DNA from: Clostridia bacterium | Lineage (GTDB): Bacteria; Bacillota; Clostridia; Christensenellales; UBA1242 | NCBI GenBank assembly: GCA_017456465.1 | Contig: JAFTJJ010000054.1 | Coordinates: 1 to 20,368, forward strand | Direction of reading: 5' to 3' | Length of the DNA stretch: 20,368 nt | Part shown: in pieces, positions 1 through 8,102 of the stretch | Numbering within the stretch: the first letter of the stretch is position 1 | How the letters are laid out: each line of letters begins with the position of its first letter | Translations under genes and position numbers: made by a program | Notes under the pieces: generated by a model | What the model saw: only the letters and a program-made list of their open reading frames with translations | What the model was told of the DNA's origin: nothing | The model's database searches: none

Positions 1-414
1 AGCAAGCAACCACCACAACCTCGATCCTTGATTTGAAACAATCAATCCAAGATCAAAACCATTTGAATATTCACTCATGAAACCAGAAACGATAAATGCC
101 ATCAACACAATGTTGATGATCAGAAAGATTGCATTTGTGATCTGACTTTTCTTCTTTTTTTGAGGTGATTCCGTTTGCTTTGCTTCTGCAAGCCTTTCTT
201 CAATCACTTCCTTGTCAAAATCGACATCCATTGCTTCTTGTTCGATAGTGTCAAGACTTTTGTCAATGGTCTCTTCTTTTGTTTCATTCAAAACTTCTGA
301 AGAGCTGTTCTCATTTTTTTCACAAGAAGACAAAGCGGAGCTTTCGTCGTCCACTTTTTGAGTCAACATTTCTTCAGATTGTTCAACCTCTTTTTCTTCT
401 TGTTTTTTGCTCAT
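1..414 (-). CDS. Membrane protein with long acidic N-terminal tail (5' part only)
   Basis: The first 138 residues are present and the reading frame runs off the left edge. Residues 1-90 are a hydrophilic, Glu/Asp/Ser-rich tail ending in a run of lysines (about 85-89), as expected for a cytoplasmic segment before a first membrane span. Residues about 94-113 form a clear transmembrane helix, and a second hydrophobic stretch begins near residue 131 with the aromatic motif RLWWLL. The layout, one helix, a short loop, then a SNxG-x-RLWW motif, loosely recalls polytopic flippase-like proteins of the lysylphosphatidylglycerol-synthase TM type, but too little is visible to assign a family. The start at 414 is favoured because a consensus promoter ends 6 nt before it and no Shine-Dalgarno sequence is present, which suggests leaderless translation. 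It is separated from the upstream foldase gene by a terminator. Confidence 0.75.
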   Translation of the reverse strand, partial: MSKKQEEKEVEQSEEMLTQKVDDESSALSSCEKNENSSSEVLNETKEETIDKSLDTIEQEAMDVDFDKEVIEERLAEAKQTESPQKKKKSQITNAIFLIINIVLMAFIVSGFMSEYSNGFDLGLIVSNQGSRLWWLLA

Positions 415-420
415 ACGTTT

Positions 421-449
421 ATGTTATCAAACAAATAAAAACTTGTCAA
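421..449 (-). promoter_or_regulatory. Sigma-A-type promoter of the partial membrane protein, leaderless layout
   Basis: Minus-strand TTGACA (449-444), a 17-bp spacer, then TAACAT (426-421). Only 6 nt separate the -10 box from the ATG at 414, so transcription should start at or within a base or two of the start codon. Confidence 0.65.
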
Positions 450-450
450 T

Positions 451-483
451 TAAAAAAAGTTCCAAACACTTAGGTTTGAAACT
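451..483 (-). terminator. Intrinsic terminator of the foldase lipoprotein gene
   Basis: Arms 483-474 and 467-458 form a 10-bp stem in the minus-strand RNA (one G-U pair) with a 6-nt loop, followed by seven U residues (458-452). It lies 16 nt after the stop codon of the foldase gene and insulates the next gene, which has its own promoter immediately downstream. Confidence 0.75.
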
Positions 484-498
484 TTATTTGCTTTTTTA

Positions 499-2340
499 TT
501 AATATCCAATGGCTTCAGACAATTCTTCATATGTCATTTTGTATTCATATGAAATTTTTCCATCTTCTTTGTAGTCGGCCACAAGTTTGTTTCTGAACTT
601 TGTGAAATATGTTCCATTATCTCCAACAAGTTCAGATTTGATCATGTCATAGAAATAATCATAAAGTGTTTGCTCAGTCATGTTTGAAACCTTTTTATTT
701 TTAAGAGCTCCAATGATTTCAGCTGTTGACTTCAAAATCATTTTCCCATTGCCATCATCTTTCATGTAATCAACAATCGCGCCATAGTTATAAACATCTG
801 TGAGCATCATGATGTGCAAGCCATAATCAGAGAGAACAGTGCTGTAATCACCAATTGTTCCCGCACCATTGTCATAAAGTTCACGAGCGCCATCAGCAAA
901 GTCAGAAACATAAGATCCATGATTGTCAGCTTCACTTGAAATTGTGAAACCCAGTTTTGCTGAAAGTTTTTCAGTGAGTGAACCAGTGTCTGCTGAATAT
1001 TGCCATGCAAGTTTGTTGAACTCATAGGCAATTGCGTTTGGATTTCCTTCATTGGCTGTCACAATTGCACCAACCTTAAGAAGAATTTCTGACGCTGTCA
1101 CCTTCACATCAACCATTTCACCTGATCCGTTGTCTTCTTTCACTGTGAGACCTGTTTCTGCGTCACGGTATGTTCCCCAAAGATTTTCAAAACTTGCTCC
1201 TGCAAGTTCTTGTCTGAGAGCTTCATATTCTTCTCTGAACATGTTGTCAAGTTTTGCATCATATCCTTCATGTTCTTTGAGTTTCTCAAGTGTTGCATCT
1301 TCAAATTTCACAAGAATGTGTTGAACTGTGAAATATTTATATTCACCATTGTTGTGATAAAGAACCAAACTTTCATTTGATGAACTTGTAATAACTTCAA
1401 CATAAGCATCTTCTGAAGAATTTGCTTGAGTGTCCTTGCTCACAAGTTCCACAAATTTTGCAACGATTTTATCATCTGACAAAAGTTCATCATCAATGAC
1501 ACCGTTGTTTTCTTGATATTCTTGATATTTTGTGTAAAGAGCTGAATCATAATAAGAATCGAAAAGTCTTTGCATTTCTTTTTCGAGAACAACAGATCTG
1601 CTTGAATCTTCGCCCTCAGCTTTTGCAGCAATCATAAGACTGTCAATATATCTTGTGAATGCAACATCACGGTAAACCTTGTCATCTTGCTCTGTGATTT
1701 GTTTTTCTTGTTCATCTCTTGGTTTATCTTCATCGAGTTCCAAAACATACTTATAAATCGCACTTGTTTGAAGTTCTTCAATTTTGCTTGCAAGCGTTGG
1801 CATTGTTGCTGAAGTTTTACCGACATAAGAAACAGCTTCAATTTTGTTTTCTGTTGGATCATATGGCTTATAAACATATGCAGTTTCTTCATCTTCATCA
1901 TCTTTGAGCCATTCTGGCAAATCATCTTCAGATGTTCCAGCTTGAAGTCTAAGTGCCTTTTCTATTGTGTCAAGTTGAGAATCAACATTGTCAAACACCT
2001 TGTACCAGATTTCATCATATTCGTCATCAATAAACTTAAGCTCTCCACTTTCAAGCATCTTTTTTGCTTCACCAAGAACAAGAGTTCTGTTTTCAACTGT
2101 TGAATAAAAAAGATCCATCATTGTGTCTTGATCATAATACATAAAATATTGATAGTATTGGTTGTAAAAACTGTAGTACTGATCAACAAGTTCTTTTCTT
2201 GTTATTTCAGTGTCACCAACAGTCATAACAACTTCAGTGTCTTTGTATGAATTGTCAGTTTCAACCAAGCTGCACCCTGTGAAGAAAAAACTGAAACATG
2301 CACAAACACATAGGATTATTGATAGTAATATCTTTTTCAT
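499..2340 (-). CDS. Parvulin-type peptidyl-prolyl isomerase lipoprotein (PrsA/SurA-like foldase)
   Basis: A 613-residue exported foldase candidate. Residues 1-23 are a lipoprotein signal peptide: MKK, a hydrophobic core, and lipobox FTGC with Cys23 as the lipidated residue. A SurA/PrsA-like N-terminal helical region begins with the strand VVMTVGDTEITRKEL (37-51). A PpiC/parvulin-like domain opens with VQHILVKF (339-346) and closes with YGLHIMMLTD (506-515), the usual first and last strands of that fold. Between them lies about 160 residues, longer than the roughly 90-residue parvulin core, so an insertion is present. At 613 residues it is about twice the length of typical PrsA (near 300). The ATG at 2340 is preceded by GGGAG at 8-nt spacing; an in-frame TTG five codons upstream would sit within this site and is unlikely. 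It is probably anchored outside the membrane and helps fold secreted proteins. It sits directly after mfd, a common place for such foldases in clostridia. Confidence 0.85.
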   Translation of the reverse strand: MKKILLSIILCVCACFSFFFTGCSLVETDNSYKDTEVVMTVGDTEITRKELVDQYYSFYNQYYQYFMYYDQDTMMDLFYSTVENRTLVLGEAKKMLESGELKFIDDEYDEIWYKVFDNVDSQLDTIEKALRLQAGTSEDDLPEWLKDDEDEETAYVYKPYDPTENKIEAVSYVGKTSATMPTLASKIEELQTSAIYKYVLELDEDKPRDEQEKQITEQDDKVYRDVAFTRYIDSLMIAAKAEGEDSSRSVVLEKEMQRLFDSYYDSALYTKYQEYQENNGVIDDELLSDDKIVAKFVELVSKDTQANSSEDAYVEVITSSSNESLVLYHNNGEYKYFTVQHILVKFEDATLEKLKEHEGYDAKLDNMFREEYEALRQELAGASFENLWGTYRDAETGLTVKEDNGSGEMVDVKVTASEILLKVGAIVTANEGNPNAIAYEFNKLAWQYSADTGSLTEKLSAKLGFTISSEADNHGSYVSDFADGARELYDNGAGTIGDYSTVLSDYGLHIMMLTDVYNYGAIVDYMKDDGNGKMILKSTAEIIGALKNKKVSNMTEQTLYDYFYDMIKSELVGDNGTYFTKFRNKLVADYKEDGKISYEYKMTYEELSEAIGY

Positions 2341-2372
2341 CGTAATTGCTCCCAATTTAAAGTTACTTTGAT

Positions 2373-2401
2373 AGTATAAATGATAGAATTCAAAAAATCA
2401 A
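2373..2401 (-). promoter_or_regulatory. Promoter of the foldase lipoprotein gene
   Basis: Minus-strand TTGATT (2401-2396), 17-bp spacer, TATACT (2378-2373). The predicted transcript has a leader of about 25 nt carrying GGGAG before the ATG at 2340. The promoter lies in the 109-bp gap after mfd. Confidence 0.6.
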
Positions 2402-2449
2402 CAGTTTTTTGTTTTTATTTTTGAATTATACAATATATTCAGTGTAAAT

Positions 2450-5400
2450 TTATTCATCATCACCATCAAGAAGCTCCAAAAATTTAATAATCTCTTCAAT
2501 ATTTTCCTGAATTGATCCAAGTTTTGAGAACTTGATAACCTCCCCGTGCGACAAATCGAGCACACATCTCGCGCGAAATGCATAAATTGCTTCGCCAATC
2601 TTTTCATTTCCAACGATTTTTTCATCGTCTTCAAAAACGAGTTTAATTGATCCATCATCCGAAACAATTTCTTTAACTCTTGCATTCGATCCAAGAGCCC
2701 TAAGATAAGAAATCTTGAGCAAATTTTCGGTTGGTTTTGGAATGCACCCAAAAGATGCTTCAAGTGAATTCTTGACATCTTCAAACGAATCAAAACCAGA
2801 AATTGTTCCAATGTTTTTATATGCTGTCATTCTGTCTTCACTCTTCAATATGTAATTTTCAGGAATGAAAGCATCAATCGCAAGCCTCACTGTTGTCTGA
2901 CTCTTTGGTTTTTGTTTTGCCCCCTTGAGTTCACTGACCGCCTCTGAAAGCAACTTGGCATACATGTCATAACCGACTTTTTGCATATGCCCATGCTGCT
3001 CTGCGCCAAAAATATTCCCTCCACCACGAATTTCAAGATCTTTCATCGCAAGCTTAAATCCACTGCCAAATTCTGTGAATTCTGAAATAGCCTCAAGTCT
3101 TTTGTATGCATCGTTTGTGAGAACCTTGTCTCGATTGTAAGTGAAATAAGCATAAGCAAGCCTGCTTCCTCTTCCCACTCTTCCCCTGATTTGATAAAGT
3201 TGACTAAGCCCAAACTTGTCACTGTCAACAATCACCAATGTGTTTGCATTTTCAATGTCAATGCCGTTTTCAATGATGGTTGTGCACACAAGCACATCAG
3301 CTTCACCACGATAAAAAGAATAAATAACATTTTCAAGTTCTTTCCCCGACATTTGCCCGTGAGCAACCACAACCCTCGCCTCTGGCGCAATTTCTCTGAT
3401 TTTTTGTGCAAAGGCATAAATTCTCTCAACATTGTTAAAAAGAATGTAAACTTGTCCAGACCTTTTCATTTCTCTTGTGATTGCATCAGCAATAAGAGCG
3501 TCTGACTCTTCTGTCACAGATGTTTCAATTGGAAGCCTAACCGATGGCGGCGTTGAAATGATTGAAACATCTCGGATTCCCGAAAGCGACATGTGAAGAG
3601 TCCGCGGAATTGGTGTTGCTGAAAGCGTCAAAACGTCAACATTCTTGTGGTTAACCTTGAGTTTTTCTTTGTCTTCAACACCAAACTTTTGTTCTTCATC
3701 CAAAATGATGAGGCCAAGATCTTTGAACTTGACGTCTTTTGAAAGCAATCTGTGCGTTCCACAAATAATGTCAATTTTGCCTTCTTCAAGTTTTTTCAAG
3801 ATTTCTTTAACTTCTTTTGGTTTTTTGAATCTGTTTAAAACCTCAACATTAACACCAAACTCTTTGGTTCGATTTGATGCAGTGTTGAAATGCTGTTCTG
3901 AAAGGATTGTTGTTGGAGCAATGAATGCCACTTGTTTCCCAGCAATCACCGCTTTGAATGCTGCTCTGAGTGCAACTTCAGTTTTTCCAAACCCAACATC
4001 ACCGCAAAGAAGCCTGTCCATAACCTTGCTGCTTTCCATGTCCTTTTTGATTTCCGACAAACTGATCAACTGATCCTCTGTCTCTGTGTGTGGGAATGAA
4101 TTTTCAAACTCAATTTGAAGCATGTCATCTTGTGGAAAAGCATATCCCCTGAGTTTCTCTCGCTCAGCATAAAGTGAAAGAAGGTTGAAAGCAATTTTTC
4201 TGACGCCTTCTTTAACTTTTGCTTTAACCCTTGCAAACTCGGCTCCTCCAATTTTGGAAAGTTTTGATGGTGTTTCGCCACCTGAGAATTTCTCAAGCAT
4301 GTTCATTTGATCAATGGGAACAAACAACTTGTCTCCGTCACGGTATCGAACCACAACATAGTCTTTTGTCCCAAAGTTTCCGTCAAGCTTTGAAACGCCC
4401 TCACACACCCCAATTCCGTGGAATGAGTGCACGACATAGTCACCAACTTTCGGAACAGAAAACACATTCTTTCTTGATGCTGAATATTTCTTTTCTTGAG
4501 TCTTTTTTGCATAGAGATCATATGTTCCAAAAACCATTATTCGCTCAGATGGCATGCTCATTCCACTTGGAAAACATTCTGGAATAATTGCAGACTCAAA
4601 GTCAGAAATTCTTGCCTCTTCTTTGATGTCAATGTAACAATCATGGTTTTCAAGCGTTTGCTTCAAGCCTTTTGCATTTTCCATGTTTCCCGCAAAAATA
4701 AACACCTTGTGTTCATGAAACACAAGAGACCTCACAGTTTTTGCAAACTCACTGTGACTGTGAGAATATCTGAGGGCTGGATTTGACTTCACTTGAGCCA
4801 CAAAATCAGGACTAAAGAGATTGTTCGCTGATGTAATTTTCTGAAAAGCCACACATGTAAAACTTTCAAATGATTTTTGCAGCATCTCAAATGAGTTATA
4901 ACACTTTTCATCAATCAAATTTTTTGATTTTGCAAGATTGGCAATTCTTGCCACATATTCTTTTTCAATTCCTGTCAAACTGTCAAAAACCATCTTTGCT
5001 TCATCAAAGCAAATGATGGCGTTTTCCCCGTGTGCAGCCTTGACATAATCAAACAACGATTTTGGTTTTTCATAAAGAAGTGGCAAAATCACTTCCATTG
5101 CATGCGATCTATCACCCATCTCAAGACGAGAAATAATCTCATTTAAGTTTTCAACAAAATCGTTTTGAACTTCAGCAGAATCAAACTTTCTTGATTTCAT
5201 TCCTTCAAGTTTTTCAATGATTTCCTCAAAATCGTCAGAAAAAATCATTGTGTCAGGACAAATTGAAATTTCCTCCAAGTCCCCTGCACTTTTTGTTGTT
5301 TCTGGATCAAGTTCAGAAATCCTCTCAACCTCATCGTCAAAAAAGTCAATTCTGTATGCTTTCATGCTTCCCGCATCATAAAGATCCACAAGATCTCCAC

Positions 5401-5914
5401 GCACAGCAAAATCTCCAGGATCTGACACAAGATCAACTCGTTTGTAACCCGCATCATTCAAACTCTTCACAAAATCAGATCTTTCAATTGTTTGCCCTTT
5501 GGAAATTCTGATGATTGATTTTTCAAAAAATTCCACAGGTGCAAGTGGCATCAAGAGAGCCTCGGTTGGAACAATGACAATTTTTGCGCTGCCATTCAAA
5601 ATACGTGCAAGCGTTCGATTTCGTTCCAAAAAGCTGTCTGCACTCACCGCTCTTTTATAAATAAGATTGTCTGCAACCGCAGGAAATAACACAACTTTCT
5701 CAGAAAAAACACTTTCAAACATTTCCTGAATTTTTCTTGCATGAACAATGTCACTCGTCACATACACAAGCGTTTTGTCAAAAGCTGCTGAAAGCATGAC
5801 TTTCAAACTTTCTGTTGCACCAAAAAATGAGCAAGATTTTCTTGCCCATACCCCCTCCAAAACCTTTTTGAGTTCGGAGTTCAATTCACCAAAATTCAAA
5901 AATTTTTTGTTCAT
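2450..5914 (-). CDS. mfd: Transcription-repair coupling factor Mfd
   Basis: A 1154-residue SF2 translocase, matching the usual Mfd length (about 1150-1180). It removes RNA polymerase stalled at DNA lesions and recruits UvrA. The N-terminal third is a UvrB-like module. A CarD-like RNA polymerase interaction domain starts near residue 490 (KVGDYVVHSFHGIG). Walker A GDVGFGKTEVAL is near 635 and the Walker B box LILDEEQKFGVED near 740. Downstream are LTLSATPIPRTL, the helicase C-terminal motifs including IRGRVGRG, and a C-terminal TRCF domain from about residue 1000. The gene begins 20 nt after the pth stop codon and has no recognisable Shine-Dalgarno sequence, so translation is probably coupled or uses an unstructured A-rich leader. 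The neighbours GlmU-like and pth match conserved Firmicutes order. Confidence 0.98.
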   Translation of the reverse strand: MNKKFLNFGELNSELKKVLEGVWARKSCSFFGATESLKVMLSAAFDKTLVYVTSDIVHARKIQEMFESVFSEKVVLFPAVADNLIYKRAVSADSFLERNRTLARILNGSAKIVIVPTEALLMPLAPVEFFEKSIIRISKGQTIERSDFVKSLNDAGYKRVDLVSDPGDFAVRGDLVDLYDAGSMKAYRIDFFDDEVERISELDPETTKSAGDLEEISICPDTMIFSDDFEEIIEKLEGMKSRKFDSAEVQNDFVENLNEIISRLEMGDRSHAMEVILPLLYEKPKSLFDYVKAAHGENAIICFDEAKMVFDSLTGIEKEYVARIANLAKSKNLIDEKCYNSFEMLQKSFESFTCVAFQKITSANNLFSPDFVAQVKSNPALRYSHSHSEFAKTVRSLVFHEHKVFIFAGNMENAKGLKQTLENHDCYIDIKEEARISDFESAIIPECFPSGMSMPSERIMVFGTYDLYAKKTQEKKYSASRKNVFSVPKVGDYVVHSFHGIGVCEGVSKLDGNFGTKDYVVVRYRDGDKLFVPIDQMNMLEKFSGGETPSKLSKIGGAEFARVKAKVKEGVRKIAFNLLSLYAEREKLRGYAFPQDDMLQIEFENSFPHTETEDQLISLSEIKKDMESSKVMDRLLCGDVGFGKTEVALRAAFKAVIAGKQVAFIAPTTILSEQHFNTASNRTKEFGVNVEVLNRFKKPKEVKEILKKLEEGKIDIICGTHRLLSKDVKFKDLGLIILDEEQKFGVEDKEKLKVNHKNVDVLTLSATPIPRTLHMSLSGIRDVSIISTPPSVRLPIETSVTEESDALIADAITREMKRSGQVYILFNNVERIYAFAQKIREIAPEARVVVAHGQMSGKELENVIYSFYRGEADVLVCTTIIENGIDIENANTLVIVDSDKFGLSQLYQIRGRVGRGSRLAYAYFTYNRDKVLTNDAYKRLEAISEFTEFGSGFKLAMKDLEIRGGGNIFGAEQHGHMQKVGYDMYAKLLSEAVSELKGAKQKPKSQTTVRLAIDAFIPENYILKSEDRMTAYKNIGTISGFDSFEDVKNSLEASFGCIPKPTENLLKISYLRALGSNARVKEIVSDDGSIKLVFEDDEKIVGNEKIGEAIYAFRARCVLDLSHGEVIKFSKLGSIQENIEEIIKFLELLDGDDE

Positions 5915-5934
5915 AAGTAATGCTTTGTTTGTTT

Positions 5935-6492
5935 TTAATGATATCTTTGCATAACAGCCGACATGCTGTCACCCATGATCAAATCATAAACCGAATTTGC
6001 ACCTTTGTCAATACCCATCATTTGATCCTGTGTCATCTTTGCCTTTGAAAGCACAAAATCTGCAAGATCCATAAATTCTGGTGCTTCCCCAACGCCAATT
6101 CTCACTCGCTTGAAATTGTTTGCACCAATTTCTGCAATTATACTTTTTAAACAATTATGTGTTCCAGCGCTGCCCTGCTCCCTGATTCTAATTCTTCCAG
6201 GTTCAAGATCAATGTCATCAGAAATAACAATGATTTCATCCACATTAATCTTAAATTTTTTCATTAGACCTTTTGCAGCAATTCCACTGAGGTTCATAAA
6301 AGTTGTTGGTTTTGCAAGAATAATCTTTTCACCATTCACGAAAGCCTCTGCAACGTCTGCGTCGCATTCTTTTTTCTTGAATTTAACGTTCAATCTTTCT
6401 GCAACCTTGTCCACAACCATAAACCCCATGTTGTGAACAGTTGCTTCATACTTCTTCCCAACATTTCCAAGTCCAATCACAAGTTTAATCAT
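5935..6492 (-). CDS. pth: Peptidyl-tRNA hydrolase
   Basis: A 185-residue enzyme that releases peptides from prematurely dissociated peptidyl-tRNA in the cytoplasm. The start MIKLVIGLGNVGKKYEATVH carries the family signature, with Asn10 and catalytic His20. KPTTFMNLSG and the ISDDIDL segment containing the catalytic-dyad aspartate follow. Length is typical (185-195). The family usually has GLGNPG; here the Pro is Val, a mild variant. The start overlaps the GlmU-like stop codon by 4 nt (ATGA), and GGGTGA lies 7-8 nt upstream, which indicates translational coupling. In Bacilli pth is commonly between glmU/prs and mfd, and that order is largely preserved here without prs. Confidence 0.97.
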   Translation of the reverse strand: MIKLVIGLGNVGKKYEATVHNMGFMVVDKVAERLNVKFKKKECDADVAEAFVNGEKIILAKPTTFMNLSGIAAKGLMKKFKINVDEIIVISDDIDLEPGRIRIREQGSAGTHNCLKSIIAEIGANNFKRVRIGVGEAPEFMDLADFVLSKAKMTQDQMMGIDKGANSVYDLIMGDSMSAVMQRYH

Positions 6493-7592
6493 ATGCTTTC
6501 ACCCGTTTTCACATTTTGAGCAACAGTTTTGAGGGATTGCACTTGCGCTCCTTCACCAATCATTACTCCAGCTTTAATTTTTACTCCATCTCCAAGAATC
6601 GCGTTTTCAAGAACACGAACTATTTTCTGTTTGTTTCCCAAAAGTTCACACCTTGCACCAACTTTCACAAAATTGTGCACCCTTGCAGATGAAACATAAG
6701 AATTGTTTCCAACTTCAACATTTTCACCAATGCTTGATTTAAAAATGCTCACATTCATCCCAATATTGGCATTTTTGTTGATCATCGAGCCGTCTGCAAC
6801 TGTGCTTCCAGCAGAAACCAACACCCCACTTTCAATAACACTTTTCTCAATTCTTGAGTTTTTGATTTTTACATTTTCACAAACCTTGCATGACTCCAAA
6901 TCTGAACTTTGAATCTTGCAGTTTTCACCAATCTCAGTTTTCCCAGCAAGCCTTGTCATTCCTGAAATTGTTGTGTTTTTTCCAATTGAAACATTTGCAT
7001 CAATCACAAGCATGTCTGGATTTTCAAAACAAACACCATTTTTCATGTGATACTCAAGAATTCTTGTTTTCAAAATGTCAGTCACAAGTGCAAGCTGTTT
7101 GAAATTGACTGCAGTGATGAAGTCTTCTTCATCAAAATAATATGTCTGTGGTGCAAAAATCTCCCCAACTCTCTTGATGTACTCAGTTCGAAAAACAATA
7201 CCTCTTGTGAGTTTGCACACATTCAACCCTTTGTTTGACATATACTCCAAAATTTCATCAATACTGCCCCTGGTAATGAGCGGTGTATCGCTGTACAAAA
7301 CAAGTGTGTACTCTGAGTCTCTGAGATATGGACGAATCAGTTCCAAAACATTTGCCCCACGCTCAGCTTCAAGAGTTGCTGGAATTGTTGGACATGCCCT
7401 TGCAACCCAAGTAAACATTGGATTGCCAAGAATTTCAATATTATAACTTTTCTTGTCCATTCCAAAAGCTTCACTGTGTTCCAAAATGATGAAACAAGAA
7501 ACTGTGGGAGGATTGTTTCCTTCCACTTTTTGCCATGATTTTTTTTCTTCCACCAAGGTGGTCACGCCACCATTATTATCAAATATTCCCAT
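6489..7592 (-). CDS. Degenerate GlmU-like nucleotidyltransferase/left-handed beta-helix protein
   Basis: A 367-residue protein with the two-part layout of GlmU (UDP-GlcNAc pyrophosphorylase plus acetyltransferase, usually about 455 residues). The N-terminal half aligns by eye with the pyrophosphorylase fold: strand CFIILEHSEAFGMDKKSYN (33-51) takes the place of the LAAGxGTRMxSxxPK loop, GNPMFTWV (57-63) follows, and LYSDTPLIT (99-107) matches LYGDVPLI. The catalytic G-x-G-T-R-M residues, the Q-x-LGTGHA segment and the GYGRI region are missing. Residues about 196-355 are hexapeptide repeats of a left-handed beta-helix. The end of the protein lacks the Arg/Lys/His/Tyr/Asn set of the GlmU acetyltransferase site. 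It holds the glmU position before pth, so it is probably a diverged paralogue with a structural, binding or altered catalytic role. Its ATG is 6 nt after a consensus promoter with no usable Shine-Dalgarno sequence. Confidence 0.8.
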   Translation of the reverse strand: MGIFDNNGGVTTLVEEKKSWQKVEGNNPPTVSCFIILEHSEAFGMDKKSYNIEILGNPMFTWVARACPTIPATLEAERGANVLELIRPYLRDSEYTLVLYSDTPLITRGSIDEILEYMSNKGLNVCKLTRGIVFRTEYIKRVGEIFAPQTYYFDEEDFITAVNFKQLALVTDILKTRILEYHMKNGVCFENPDMLVIDANVSIGKNTTISGMTRLAGKTEIGENCKIQSSDLESCKVCENVKIKNSRIEKSVIESGVLVSAGSTVADGSMINKNANIGMNVSIFKSSIGENVEVGNNSYVSSARVHNFVKVGARCELLGNKQKIVRVLENAILGDGVKIKAGVMIGEGAQVQSLKTVAQNVKTGESI

Positions 7593-7598
7593 GCCTTA

Positions 7599-7627
7599 AT
7601 TTTAGGGCAAATCATAAGGTTTGTCAA
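7599..7627 (-). promoter_or_regulatory. Consensus promoter of the GlmU-like–pth–mfd operon, leaderless layout
   Basis: Minus-strand TTGACA (7627-7622), 17-bp spacer, TAAAAT (7604-7599), then 6 nt (TAAGGC) to the ATG at 7592. The expected transcription start is at or next to the A of ATG. The promoter lies in the 42-bp gap behind tadA. Confidence 0.75.
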
Positions 7628-7634
7628 ACATTTT

Positions 7635-8102
7635 TTAAAGTGGCTGCTTTTTTCGTTTTGATTTAAAATAGTTGCTCACAAGTCTTGCACATTCTTCTGC
7701 CATAATTCCACTTTCAATTTCACACTTGTGATTTAACTCTGCTCGTTCATTGATCTCGGTTGATGACAAAATGTTTTGCTTGTCTTGCGCTGCACCAAAC
7801 ACCAAAGTTTTGATTCTTGCGTTCAAGATCGCACCCATGCACATTGTGCAAGGCTCAAGTGTAACATAGATAACGGCGTTTTGAAGCCGGAAATCATCAA
7901 TCTTTTTGCACGCTTTTCTGATTGCAAGAATTTCAGCATGAGCTGTTGCATCTTTTAATTGTTCTCTTTTGTTGTGCGCTTTTGCGATCACTTTGCCATC
8001 AAGAACAATCACCGCTCCAATTGGAACTTCATCTTGATCATTTGCCTTTTTTGCTTCAGCAAGTGCAAGTTTCATGTACTTTTCATGAGTGTTTGTCATC
8101 AT
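7635..8102 (-). CDS. tadA: tRNA-specific adenosine deaminase
   Basis: A 155-residue zinc deaminase that converts the wobble adenosine of tRNA-Arg(ACG) to inosine. The zinc site is complete: TAHAEIL supplies His55 and the proton-shuttle Glu57, and EPCTMC supplies Cys85 and Cys88. VPIGAVIV (27-34) is the usual substrate-side strand. Length is typical for TadA. The ATG overlaps the M14 peptidase stop codon by 4 nt, with GGAG inside the end of that gene; a second ATG follows directly, so either of the first two codons could serve. It is the last gene of the walJ-like–CPBP–M14–tadA run. Free-base or cytidine deaminases are alternatives, but the HAE...PCxxC spacing and N-terminus fit TadA best. Confidence 0.93.
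   Translation of the reverse strand: MMTNTHEKYMKLALAEAKKANDQDEVPIGAVIVLDGKVIAKAHNKREQLKDATAHAEILAIRKACKKIDDFRLQNAVIYVTLEPCTMCMGAILNARIKTLVFGAAQDKQNILSSTEINERAELNHKCEIESGIMAEECARLVSNYFKSKRKKQPL

Noticed and set aside
2387..2427. Inverted repeat AATTCAAAAA/TTTTTGAATT after mfd, considered as its terminator
   Set aside because: The stem has a single G-C pair, a 21-nt loop and overlaps the -35 box of the next promoter; too weak to call a terminator.
3645..4073. A 142-codon plus-strand open frame within mfd
   Set aside because: Reverse complement of the conserved helicase core of mfd, so a shadow of that gene.
5915..5934. A separate promoter for mfd in the short gap after pth
   Set aside because: Twenty A-rich bases with no -10 or -35 elements; mfd is most simply co-transcribed with pth.
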